From the NCBI GenBank assembly GCA_903867885.1, contig CAIPTD010000058.1, forward strand, positions 1 through 64,000: a DNA stretch of 64,000 nt. The letters are read 5' to 3'. Position 1 is the first letter of the stretch. Each line of letters opens with the position of its first letter. A program made the position numbers and the translations under genes. Source of the DNA: an uncultured Ferrovum sp. GTDB taxonomy: Bacteria; Pseudomonadota; Gammaproteobacteria; Burkholderiales; Ferrovaceae. The notes beneath the pieces were generated by a model, which searched no databases, was not told the origin of the DNA, and saw only the letters and a list, made by a program, of their open reading frames with translations. Shown here piece by piece: positions 26,486-35,095 of this stretch.

Positions 26486-29400
26486 ATGCGCTTTACCGAC
26501 ATCTTTATTCGGCGGCCGGTGCTGGCCTGTGTGGTCAGTCTACTGATTATGGTACTGGGGCTGCGCTCGCTTGCTTCCCTACCGGTTAATCAATTCCCTA
26601 AAATTGAAACAGCAGAGGTCACGGTCTCCACCACTTATTTTGGTGCTGATGCCAATACGATTTCAGGATTTATTACTCAGCCACTCGAATCCTCTATTGC
26701 GCAAGCGCAAGGGATTGAGTACATGTCCTCTACTAGTATCCCTGGTATATCCACCATCACGGTGACCCTTAAGCTTAATCGCTCAGCCAATGCGGCACTC
26801 ACCGAGATCACCACTCAGGTTAATGCGGTTAAAAACCAGCTTCCGCCTCAGGCGCAGACCCCAGTGATTACGGTAGTTGCGGGTGGACAAACAGTTGATG
26901 CGATGTACTTGCGTTTCCAGAGTTCCACACTGGAGGCCAACTCTGTTACCGACTATGTGCAAAGAGTGGTCAAGCCTAAGTTAGATGGTTTAGAAGGAGT
27001 TCAAACCGCCGAGATTATTGGGGGACGACAGTTTGCTTTACGTGCTTGGTTAGATCCTGCACGTATGGCGGGTCACAGTATTACTGCTGGTGAGATATAT
27101 AGCGCGCTCGGTGCAAATAATTACCTTGCAACATTGGGGACATCAAAAGGTCAGATGGTCAGTATTCCGCTCACGGGCGGAACGGATATGCACTCAGTAG
27201 AAGAATTTAAAGATCTCATTATTAAACGCAGTGGAACGGGCGTAGTGCATTTGCGGGATGTGGCAAACGTGATGTTGGGTGCGGAAAACTATGACCTCAA
27301 TGTGGCATTTGCAGGCAAACAAGCTGTGTTTGTCGGGATCAAAACATCGCCAACGGCAAATTCAATTCAAGTCGTTAAAAAGGTTCGCGAAGTTTTTCCC
27401 TCTATCGAATCTCAGTTTCCTGTCGGTCTGACGGGGGGGATTGCTTACGATGCCACTGAATATATCAATACCTCAATCTATGAAGTAGAAAAAACACTGA
27501 TTGAAACCCTGGCGATTGTCACGCTGGTTATTTTCTTGTTCCTAGGCAGTGTCAGAGCGGTGGTGATTCCCGTTCTTGCCATGCCTTTATCCTTAATTGG
27601 CACTTTCTTTGTAATGTTGGTTTTGGGTTACTCCATTAACCTGCTGACTTTGTTAGCCCTTGTGCTTGCAATTGGTCTGGTCGTGGACGATGCCATTATC
27701 GTTGTGGAGAACATAGACAGACACATGCGCGAGGAAGGTAAAACGCCTTATGAAGCCGCGCTGATTGCAGCACGTGAGTTAGGTAGTCCCATTATTGCTA
27801 TGACTATTGTGCTGATTGCGGTTTATATTCCCATCGGTTTTCAAGGCGGATTAACCGGTGCGCTGTTTACTGAATTTGCCTTTACTTTGGCCGGCAGCGT
27901 TGCGGTGTCGGGGGTCATTGCGCTGACTTTATCACCCATGATGTGCTCCCGTTTATTTAAGGCTGAGCAAAAGCCTTCTGGTTTTGTGGCATGGCTAGAA
28001 CGCCGTTTTCATGCGTTACGAGCGGGATATCAGCGCTGGTTAGCCAGTACACTAAAAACATGGTCAGTGATGGCAATCATGGGGTTGATGTTACTGGGGG
28101 GGACGGCTTATCTCTATAGTACCGCTGCTTCTGAATTGGCGCCTCAAGAAGACCAAGGATTTGTGGTGGGTTTTTTATCGGGTCCTGCCAACGCAACTGC
28201 AGATCAAATGCAGCTTTATGCAAAGCAAATGTTTGAAGCAGGGCGCACATTGCCAGAATTTGATTATAGTTTTCAGCTCACTGGTGTACCCAGCGTGAAT
28301 CAAGGTATTGGTGGCATTGTATTGAAACCCTATGACCAGCGTTCTCGTAGTGCAAATCAGATTCAACAGGAGTTACAAAAACGTTGGGGTGGAATTGCAG
28401 GGGCCAAAATTGCTGCCTTTCAGTTTCCACCCTTGCCAGGTGCAAAAGGCTTGCCCATGCAGTTCGTCATTACCACCACAGAATCCTTCCCGCGCTTAAA
28501 AGAAGTAGCAGATGAAGTGCTGGCGCGCGCGCAGCGTAGTGGAATGTTTTTCTTTATTGATTCTGATTTGAAAATCGATGCACCCCAAACGGTGGTTAAA
28601 GTAAATCGAGAAATGGCAGCGAATTTGGGTCTCAATGCCTCTGACGTAGGCAATACACTGGGTGCAGCTTTGGGGGGCAACTATGTGAATTACTTTGCTG
28701 TGGATGGGCGTTCTTATAAGGTCATCCCACAAACTCAACAATCCACGCGCCTTAACCCTGAACAGATTTTGGATTATCAGCTTAAAGCCCCTGATGGCAG
28801 CATGTTCGCCGCTCGCACTATTGTGAGCCTGGAAAAAGAGGTCGTACCTGAAACCATTAGCCATTTCCAACAGTTTAATTCCGCCACAATAGCGGGGGTT
28901 TACACCCCATTCACCACGCAGGCTGAGGTGGTAGCTTTTTTAAATACAACGCTTAAAGAAGTTGCACCATCTGGTTTTAACTCTGACTACTCTGGGGGTA
29001 CGCGCCAATTTGTTCAGGAATCTGGCGGCTTTGTGACCACCTTATTCTTCGCGATTGTGATTGTATTTTTGGCCTTGGCCGCACAGTTTGAAAGCTTCCG
29101 TGATCCCGTGGTGATCTTGGTATCAGTGCCGATGGCTTTATTTGGCTCGCTCATTTTTATTAATCTGGGCTTAAGTACTCTGAACATTTATACCCAAGTG
29201 GGCTTGGTGACACTCATGGGGCTCATTAGTAAGCACGGGATCCTGATGGTGGAGTTTGCTAACAAATTGCAAGCCCAGGGCCACAATAAGTTTGATGCGA
29301 TAGTTGAAGCAGCAGGTGTGCGTTTGCGTCCTATTCTGATGACCACAGCGGCCATGGTATTAGGCGTCTTGCCCTTGGTGATTGCTTCAGGTGCAGGTGC

Positions 29401-29563
29401 GGCGGGGCGTCGTGCGATGGGCTTGGTGATCTTTACAGGCTTGTCTATAGGTACGCTTTTTACCCTGTTCGTAGTTCCTGCGGTTTACATGATGCTGGCG
29501 GCAGCGCATCAACATGATCTAGACCCCGTAGCCGCTGACGCTGATGGCTCTGGCAGTGTCTGA
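26486..29563 (+). CDS. RND multidrug efflux permease (HAE1 family)
   Basis: 1025-residue inner-membrane proton/drug antiporter of the AcrB/MexI type. The first segment is FIRRPVLACVVSLLIMVLGL, and the proton-relay TM4 contains GLVVDDAIIVVENIDRH. The second half has GLISKHGILMVEFANK and RLRPILMTTAAMVLGVLPL. Full length matches the family (about 1030). Genes of all three efflux components are collinear; no repressor gene is next to them. Substrate cannot be read from sequence. Confidence 0.93.
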   Translation: MRFTDIFIRRPVLACVVSLLIMVLGLRSLASLPVNQFPKIETAEVTVSTTYFGADANTISGFITQPLESSIAQAQGIEYMSSTSIPGISTITVTLKLNRSANAALTEITTQVNAVKNQLPPQAQTPVITVVAGGQTVDAMYLRFQSSTLEANSVTDYVQRVVKPKLDGLEGVQTAEIIGGRQFALRAWLDPARMAGHSITAGEIYSALGANNYLATLGTSKGQMVSIPLTGGTDMHSVEEFKDLIIKRSGTGVVHLRDVANVMLGAENYDLNVAFAGKQAVFVGIKTSPTANSIQVVKKVREVFPSIESQFPVGLTGGIAYDATEYINTSIYEVEKTLIETLAIVTLVIFLFLGSVRAVVIPVLAMPLSLIGTFFVMLVLGYSINLLTLLALVLAIGLVVDDAIIVVENIDRHMREEGKTPYEAALIAARELGSPIIAMTIVLIAVYIPIGFQGGLTGALFTEFAFTLAGSVAVSGVIALTLSPMMCSRLFKAEQKPSGFVAWLERRFHALRAGYQRWLASTLKTWSVMAIMGLMLLGGTAYLYSTAASELAPQEDQGFVVGFLSGPANATADQMQLYAKQMFEAGRTLPEFDYSFQLTGVPSVNQGIGGIVLKPYDQRSRSANQIQQELQKRWGGIAGAKIAAFQFPPLPGAKGLPMQFVITTTESFPRLKEVADEVLARAQRSGMFFFIDSDLKIDAPQTVVKVNREMAANLGLNASDVGNTLGAALGGNYVNYFAVDGRSYKVIPQTQQSTRLNPEQILDYQLKAPDGSMFAARTIVSLEKEVVPETISHFQQFNSATIAGVYTPFTTQAEVVAFLNTTLKEVAPSGFNSDYSGGTRQFVQESGGFVTTLFFAIVIVFLALAAQFESFRDPVVILVSVPMALFGSLIFINLGLSTLNIYTQVGLVTLMGLISKHGILMVEFANKLQAQGHNKFDAIVEAAGVRLRPILMTTAAMVLGVLPLVIASGAGAAGRRAMGLVIFTGLSIGTLFTLFVVPAVYMMLAAAHQHDLDPVAADADGSGSV

Positions 29564-30647
29564 ATCGGAGCAGGACTCAAGCCCGCATTCTCCTCACCCC
29601 TTCAGCCAGCTCACACCTGATTTTTTGCTGGATGCCCTGCAGAGCGTGGGGATAAGGGGCGATGGGCGCCTCTTGGCGCTGAACTCCTATGAGAATCGGG
29701 TATGGCAAGTGGGCGTGGAAGATGGCGAAACCCTCATTGCTAAGTTCTATCGCCCTGAACGCTGGACTGAAGCGCAACTCCTTGAAGAACACGCTTTTGC
29801 GCAGGCTTTAGTGGAAGATGATGTGCCTGTTGTGGCGCCGCTTGCTTTGCGCTCTGCCGGGATGAATGCGCTTACTCAAATTCATTCTGAAGATTCATCT
29901 GTATCTACCTTTGAATTCTCTTCGGAATCCTTATCAACACTCCATTGGTATCAAGATTTTCATTTCGCCGTTTTCCCGCGCAAAGGGGGCAGAGCACCTG
30001 AGCTTGATCGCACAGGGGTGCTGGAGCGTATGGGCTACTTCCTGGGGCGTTTGCATACTACAGGGGCTCAGCTTTGCTTTACGCATCGTCCTACTTTATC
30101 GATTGAAGAGTTTGGCAGAGAGCCACTGCGCTTTCTTCTTGCAGGGGAGTGCATTCCTTTTGAGTTAAAGCCTTCATGGCAAGCCATTGCGGAGCAAGCT
30201 ATACAGGCTGTTGAAGAATGCTTCGCGCGCGTGGGGCCCGTATCCGGTTTTCGTATTCATGGGGACTGCCATCCGGGCAATGTGCTCTGGACTGAGGCTG
30301 GCCCGCACTTTGTGGATCTTGATGATGCACGCAATGGACCTGCTATTCAGGATATTTGGATGCTGCTTTCAGGATCTCGTGAGGAACAGCAGATTCAGTT
30401 AGAAGAGATCATGCGCGGATACCGGGCCTTCCGCCGTTTTGATACACGTGAATTGAGCTTGATTGAACCCTTACGCACGCTTCGCTTATTGCACTACAGT
30501 GCGTGGATTGCGAGACGTTGGGATGACCCTGCCTTCCCCATGAACTTTCCTTGGTTCGGTACCACCCGCTATTGGCAAGATCGCATCCTTGAACTACGCG
30601 AGCAGGTCGCTGCCATGCAGGAGCCCGCTCTGCATCTGCAGGATTAG
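29544..30647 (+). CDS. srkA: stress response kinase SrkA (YihE family)
   Basis: 367-residue APH-fold kinase. The catalytic loop IHGDCHPGNVLW and the metal-binding VDLDDARNGPAIQDIW are intact, and the N-terminal NSYENRVWQVG is the SrkA-type P-loop substitute. SrkA counters oxidative stress and programmed death in E. coli. It overlaps the RND gene by 20 bases and so is probably cotranscribed, but shares no obvious function. Confidence 0.87.
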   Translation: MALAVSESEQDSSPHSPHPFSQLTPDFLLDALQSVGIRGDGRLLALNSYENRVWQVGVEDGETLIAKFYRPERWTEAQLLEEHAFAQALVEDDVPVVAPLALRSAGMNALTQIHSEDSSVSTFEFSSESLSTLHWYQDFHFAVFPRKGGRAPELDRTGVLERMGYFLGRLHTTGAQLCFTHRPTLSIEEFGREPLRFLLAGECIPFELKPSWQAIAEQAIQAVEECFARVGPVSGFRIHGDCHPGNVLWTEAGPHFVDLDDARNGPAIQDIWMLLSGSREEQQIQLEEIMRGYRAFRRFDTRELSLIEPLRTLRLLHYSAWIARRWDDPAFPMNFPWFGTTRYWQDRILELREQVAAMQEPALHLQD

Positions 30648-30652
30648 AGTTC

Positions 30653-31429
30653 TTACTTCTCTACAAAGGCACGCTCGATCACGTAGTCGCCAGGGGCGCC
30701 GATATGGGGTGAGATCTTGAAGCCAAGGCCATCGAGAATATCACTGGTGTCTTTGAGCATGGCGGGGCTTCCGCAGATCATCCCGCGATCGGTACCCGGG
30801 TTGATTTGAGCTAAACCAATATCAGCGCAGAGTTTACCCGAGGTTAAGAGATCAGTGATACGACCCTGATTGCGGAAAGGCTCGCGGGTCACGGTAGGGT
30901 AATAAATGAGTTTTGAAGCGATCTCTTCACCTAAAAACTCATGATGAGGTAGCGCCTTGCTGATGAAGTCGGAATAGGCCAACTCGCTCACCAAACGAAC
31001 TCCGTGTACCAAGACCACTTTCTCAAAACGCTCATAAGTTTCGGGATCTTGAATGATGCTCATGAAAGGCGCCAAGCCAGTTCCGCTTCCAAACAGAAAG
31101 AGGTTTTTGGCAGGCAAGAGGTCATGAATGATTAAGGTACCCACCGGTTTGCGACTGACCAAAAGATCATCGCCGGCTTTCAAGTGTTGAAGGCGAGAGG
31201 TAAGGGGGCCGTCTTGCACCTTAATGCTCAGAAACTCTAAGGTCTCTTGATAGTTGGGGCTGGCAATACTGTAGGCACGTAAGAGGGGCTTGCCATCAAC
31301 ATGCAGGCCAATCATCACGAAATGACCATTCTCAAATTTAAGACCGGGATCACGGGTGGTCGTGAAGCTGAATAGTGTGTCGTTCCAATGGTGAACGCTT
31401 AATACTTTTTCTGTTCCGTAAGCTGACAT
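30653..31429 (-). CDS. fpr: ferredoxin-NADP reductase
   Basis: 258-residue flavoprotein that exchanges electrons between NADPH and ferredoxin or flavodoxin. FAD-binding RAYSIASP, NADP-binding GSGTGLAPFMS, and the C-terminal YVIERAFVEK characteristic of the bacterial (Pseudomonas/Rhodobacter-like) FPR subgroup. It converges with srkA with 5 bases between stops. Confidence 0.93.
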   Translation of the reverse strand: MSAYGTEKVLSVHHWNDTLFSFTTTRDPGLKFENGHFVMIGLHVDGKPLLRAYSIASPNYQETLEFLSIKVQDGPLTSRLQHLKAGDDLLVSRKPVGTLIIHDLLPAKNLFLFGSGTGLAPFMSIIQDPETYERFEKVVLVHGVRLVSELAYSDFISKALPHHEFLGEEIASKLIYYPTVTREPFRNQGRITDLLTSGKLCADIGLAQINPGTDRGMICGSPAMLKDTSDILDGLGFKISPHIGAPGDYVIERAFVEK

Positions 31430-31469
31430 GATCGTATAAAGATAAAATTTAGCCCTGCATTATAAGGCA

Positions 31470-33074
31470 TTAAAGCTTGACCGCATGTTCGCGTGTGGTG
31501 TGGAAGGTCAAATCAGGCCAGCGCTCTTGAACTAACTGAAGGTTCACGCGATTAGGGGCCAAGTAAGCCATATTCCCAGCGGCGTCATAGGCTACGTTCT
31601 GGCCTACTGCGTTTTCAAATTCTAAGAGCCGTTTAGAGTCGGTACAGCTCACCCAACGGGCGCTGGCAACCGATGCACCTTCAAATACGGCATCTACCCC
31701 ATACTCTGCCGCCAAGCGACTGGCGACCACATCAAACTGTAGTTCTCCTACTGCACCTAAAATGATGTCAGCTCCAGTCACAGGCCTAAATACTTGCACC
31801 GCCCCTTCCTCGCCTAATTGCTGTAAACCTTTTTGCAATTGTTTCATCTTGAGCGGGTTGCGAATTCGCACCGCTCGAAAATAATCAGGGGCAAAGTAAG
31901 GGATACCGGTGAATTGCAAAACTTCTCCTTCGGAGAAACTATCGCCGATTTGCATAGCGCCGTGATTGGGTAATCCGATGATATCGCCTGCATAGGCTTC
32001 TTCTACTTGTTCACGATTAGACGCCATGAAAGTCACCACACTGCTGGCCCGAATATCTTTGCCAATACGCAAATGCTTAAGCTTCATGCCACGTTCAAAT
32101 CGTCCTGAACACACGCGCAGGAAAGCAATACGGTCACGGTGAGCGGGATCCATATTGGCTTGTATCTTGAACACAAAGCCAGAGAAGGGCTCCTCAACTG
32201 GCTCCACTTCGCGTACCGTAGCATTGCGGCTGCGCGGGGGAGGGGCCCAGTCAATCAGAGCATTCAAGATTTCACGCACACCAAAGTTATTAATCGCAGA
32301 GCCAAAAAATACGGGGGTTTGTTTTCCCGCCAAAAAGCGCTCTTGATCAAAGGCATGGGAGGCGCCTGCAAGTAACGCTACTTCGCCCCGCAGTTGTTCG
32401 ATTTCCATGGGAAACAGTTCATCCAGACGCGGATGATCGATACCAGAAATCACTTCAAACTCTTGGTCAGCGCGCTCTTCACCCGGTGCAAACAACAACA
32501 CTTCATCGCGCAGCAAATGGTAAACCCCTCGGAATCGTTTTCCGAAACCAATGGGCCAGGTCACGGGTGCGCATTCAATGCCCAAAACGGATTCCACTTC
32601 ATCCAATAATTCCAAGCTGTCGCGAATTTCGCGGTCTAGCTTATTCATGAAGGTAATGATGGGGGTATCGCGCATGCGGCAAACGTTGAGTAGCTTGATC
32701 GTTTGTGCCTCAACCCCCTTGGCGGCATCGATTACCATCAAGGCCGAATCCACCGCCGTTAATACGCGATAGGTATCTTCCGAAAAATCCTGGTGACCGG
32801 GGGTATCGAGCAAGTTGATCACATGATCTTGATAATCCACCTGCATCACCGAGCTGGCGACCGAGATGCCCCGCTGTTTTTCAATATCCATCCAGTCAGA
32901 AGTGGCGTGCCGTGCACTTTTACGCGCCTTGACTGTTCCCGCAAGCTGGATCGCCCCTGAAAATAACAAGAGCTTTTCAGTCAGCGTCGTTTTACCTGCG
33001 TCAGGGTGAGAGATGATCGCGAAGGTGCGGCGGCGCTGAACTTCACGGGTAATCTGCTGTACGGCGTCATTCAT
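31470..33074 (-). CDS. prfC: peptide chain release factor 3
   Basis: 534-residue translational GTPase that recycles RF1/RF2 from the ribosome. Motifs are [48 protein letters not shown] and [11 protein letters not shown]. Length matches E. coli RF3 (529). A 57-base divergent gap precedes the sulfite dehydrogenase gene. Confidence 0.96.
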   Translation of the reverse strand: MNDAVQQITREVQRRRTFAIISHPDAGKTTLTEKLLLFSGAIQLAGTVKARKSARHATSDWMDIEKQRGISVASSVMQVDYQDHVINLLDTPGHQDFSEDTYRVLTAVDSALMVIDAAKGVEAQTIKLLNVCRMRDTPIITFMNKLDREIRDSLELLDEVESVLGIECAPVTWPIGFGKRFRGVYHLLRDEVLLFAPGEERADQEFEVISGIDHPRLDELFPMEIEQLRGEVALLAGASHAFDQERFLAGKQTPVFFGSAINNFGVREILNALIDWAPPPRSRNATVREVEPVEEPFSGFVFKIQANMDPAHRDRIAFLRVCSGRFERGMKLKHLRIGKDIRASSVVTFMASNREQVEEAYAGDIIGLPNHGAMQIGDSFSEGEVLQFTGIPYFAPDYFRAVRIRNPLKMKQLQKGLQQLGEEGAVQVFRPVTGADIILGAVGELQFDVVASRLAAEYGVDAVFEGASVASARWVSCTDSKRLLEFENAVGQNVAYDAAGNMAYLAPNRVNLQLVQERWPDLTFHTTREHAVKL

Positions 33075-33131
33075 GGCTTAGGGTACTTGGCGGTTTGAAG
33101 CGCATCGTCTGATATAACCCGCTATTATAGC

Positions 33132-34433
33132 TTGACCGAGTATTGTTCCGAGCCTTCAGTGAGTACATTTCTAGATCGACGCGTATTTTTAGAACAAGGA
33201 CTGCGCTTATCGCTAGCAACAGCCGCTGCGGGGGCTTTGCCTTTGGCGCAGGCGCAGAGTGAAGAGCGCTCTGCTGACAAAATGGGAGAGATGCGTTCAG
33301 ATGCGTTGGCCAGCCAGCACAAGGCAGGACAAGCCTTCAGCAATTACGGCATGCCCTCTGTGTATGAGAAAAGAGTCATTCGGCTGATTGGCTCCAATCG
33401 GATGGTTTCGGGCAATGGCGTGTCCTGGACCCCTTTAGAATCCCTTGAAGGAATTGTCACGCCAACGGGTCTTCATTTTGAACGGCACCATAATGGGGTG
33501 CCGGATGTGGATCCTGCTCGTTTCGAACTCCTCATGCATGGCATGGTGGCGAGGCCCCTGCGCTTTGATTTAGCTGGTTTGCTGCGCTATCCCTTGCAAT
33601 CCCGACTGATCTTTATAGAATGTGGAGGCAATAGCAACGCAGGATGGCATGAAGAGCCCATGCAAAAGCCAGTTGGTTCTTTTCATGGTTTAGTGTCTTG
33701 CTCAGAATGGACCGGCGTTCCGCTCAACTATTTGTTGGATGAGGCTGGCATTGATAGCAAAGCGACTTGGGCGATTGCTGAAGGCTTGGATGCTGCTGCT
33801 ACCGAGGTCAGTATTCCCGTATCAAAATTACGGGAGGATGCCCTGCTTGCGCTATATCAAAACGGCGAACGCTTACGTGCTGAAAACGGCTATCCGCTGC
33901 GCTTGGTGCTTCCTGGCTGGGAAGGCGTACGCCAGGTCAAATGGTTGCATCGCCTTGAGTTCACCGATCAGCCTGTGATGTCAAGAAATGAAACAGGTGA
34001 ATACACACAGTTACTCCCTTCGGGAAAAGCTGAGCAGTTTGATTTTGTGATGGGGCCTAAGTCGCTCATCACTTCTCCTTCGCATGGTCAAACACTAGGT
34101 TTACCTGGAGTTTATGAGATTCGGGGTTTGGCTTGGAGTGGCCACGGTTCGGTTGCAAAGGTTGAAGTTTCTGCGGATGGCGGACAATCTTGGAGCACAG
34201 CTCATATTGATGGTCCGGTCATGTCTAAATGTTTTGCGCGTTTTCGTGCTGCATGGAAATGGAATGGAAAGCCTGCAGTTTTACAAAGTAGAGCAAAAGA
34301 CGATCACGGTAATATTCAACCTACGCGCGCAAGACTCCTTGCTGAGCGCGGGCGAAATGGCTATTTTCACTACAACGCAATTGTCAGTTGGGCTGTGGAT
34401 TCAGATGGAACGGTGCGCCATGTCTACGCTTAA
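33132..34433 (+). CDS. soxC: SoxC/SorA-like sulfite dehydrogenase, molybdopterin subunit
   Basis: Periplasmic molybdenum oxidoreductase of the sulfite oxidase family, about 430 residues. A Tat-type signal (DRRVFLEQGLRLSLATAAAGALPLAQAQ) precedes the domain; the molybdenum-binding Cys is in IFIECGGNSNAGW. Substrate-site Arg/Trp blocks and a C-terminal dimer domain with SADGGQSW are visible. Starts are uncertain (TTG 33132 or GTG 33159; neither has a clear ribosome binding site). A cytochrome c gene overlaps its 3' end, as in soxCD. Confidence 0.85.
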   Translation: MTEYCSEPSVSTFLDRRVFLEQGLRLSLATAAAGALPLAQAQSEERSADKMGEMRSDALASQHKAGQAFSNYGMPSVYEKRVIRLIGSNRMVSGNGVSWTPLESLEGIVTPTGLHFERHHNGVPDVDPARFELLMHGMVARPLRFDLAGLLRYPLQSRLIFIECGGNSNAGWHEEPMQKPVGSFHGLVSCSEWTGVPLNYLLDEAGIDSKATWAIAEGLDAAATEVSIPVSKLREDALLALYQNGERLRAENGYPLRLVLPGWEGVRQVKWLHRLEFTDQPVMSRNETGEYTQLLPSGKAEQFDFVMGPKSLITSPSHGQTLGLPGVYEIRGLAWSGHGSVAKVEVSADGGQSWSTAHIDGPVMSKCFARFRAAWKWNGKPAVLQSRAKDDHGNIQPTRARLLAERGRNGYFHYNAIVSWAVDSDGTVRHVYA

Positions 34434-34989
34434 GATCGCACGAATAGTTCAGTTACCTCCATTGTTATTAGCGAGCCTACTATTCAGTTTCTCAAGCTTA
34501 ACCACCCCTTTAGCTCACGCAGATAGCACCGCATCCACCCCAAGCCCTATGGGTAAACCCCTGGATACGGGCTCAATCACCAGGCTCGCGCCTAATATTT
34601 ATCCCAATGGACAAGGTTTGCCGGATGGGATGGGCTTAGCGAAGAATGGCTCAGTGCTATACCAAGCACACTGTGCCAACTGCCATGGATCAAAAGGGGA
34701 AGGAGCGACAGCTCAAGGTTTAATTGGGGGCGATGGGCCACTGAGTGCCCATGATGCAGATAAAACGATTCTAACTTACTGGCCTTATGCAACAACCTTA
34801 ATCGATACCATCGCGAGGAGTATGCCCCCTGCTGCTCCTGGCCATTTGTCCGCAGATGAGCTCTACTCTTTGTGCGCTTATCTTCTAGCAGAAAATGGTT
34901 TATGGGCTCGTGATCAGCCCATGGGGCCAAAGGAACTGGCAGCGATCGTGATGCCGAATCGCAATGGCTTTATTCGTAAATTCCCTTGA
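34420..34989 (+). CDS. monoheme cytochrome c, SoxD-like
   Basis: 189-residue exported cytochrome c: signal peptide (residues about 1-35, cleavage near AHA-DS), then heme motif CANCHGSKGEG, and a C-terminal block YSLCAYLLAENGLWARDQPMGPKELAAI that resembles the N-terminal domain of SoxD. Classical SoxD has two hemes; the second is absent here. It starts inside the 3' end of the SoxC-like gene (14-base overlap) and should receive its electrons during sulfite oxidation. Confidence 0.82.
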   Translation: MSTLKIARIVQLPPLLLASLLFSFSSLTTPLAHADSTASTPSPMGKPLDTGSITRLAPNIYPNGQGLPDGMGLAKNGSVLYQAHCANCHGSKGEGATAQGLIGGDGPLSAHDADKTILTYWPYATTLIDTIARSMPPAAPGHLSADELYSLCAYLLAENGLWARDQPMGPKELAAIVMPNRNGFIRKFP

Positions 34990-35023
34990 GGCATTGACCG
35001 ACTAAGTTGTTGCTCAGAAACCT

Positions 35024-35064
35024 GACCCGGCCAAGGCATAGGCTCAGTCCGCCTAGCCGGGTTT
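35024..35064 (+). terminator. probable terminator between convergent genes
   Basis: ACCCGGC near 35025-35031 pairs with GCCGGGT at 35056-35062, followed by TTT, between the cytochrome gene and the oppositely oriented PQQ-type gene. The T-run is short, so strength is doubtful. Confidence 0.45.
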
Positions 35065-35095
35065 CTGCGCAATATAGGATCGCTGTGGCTAGCTT

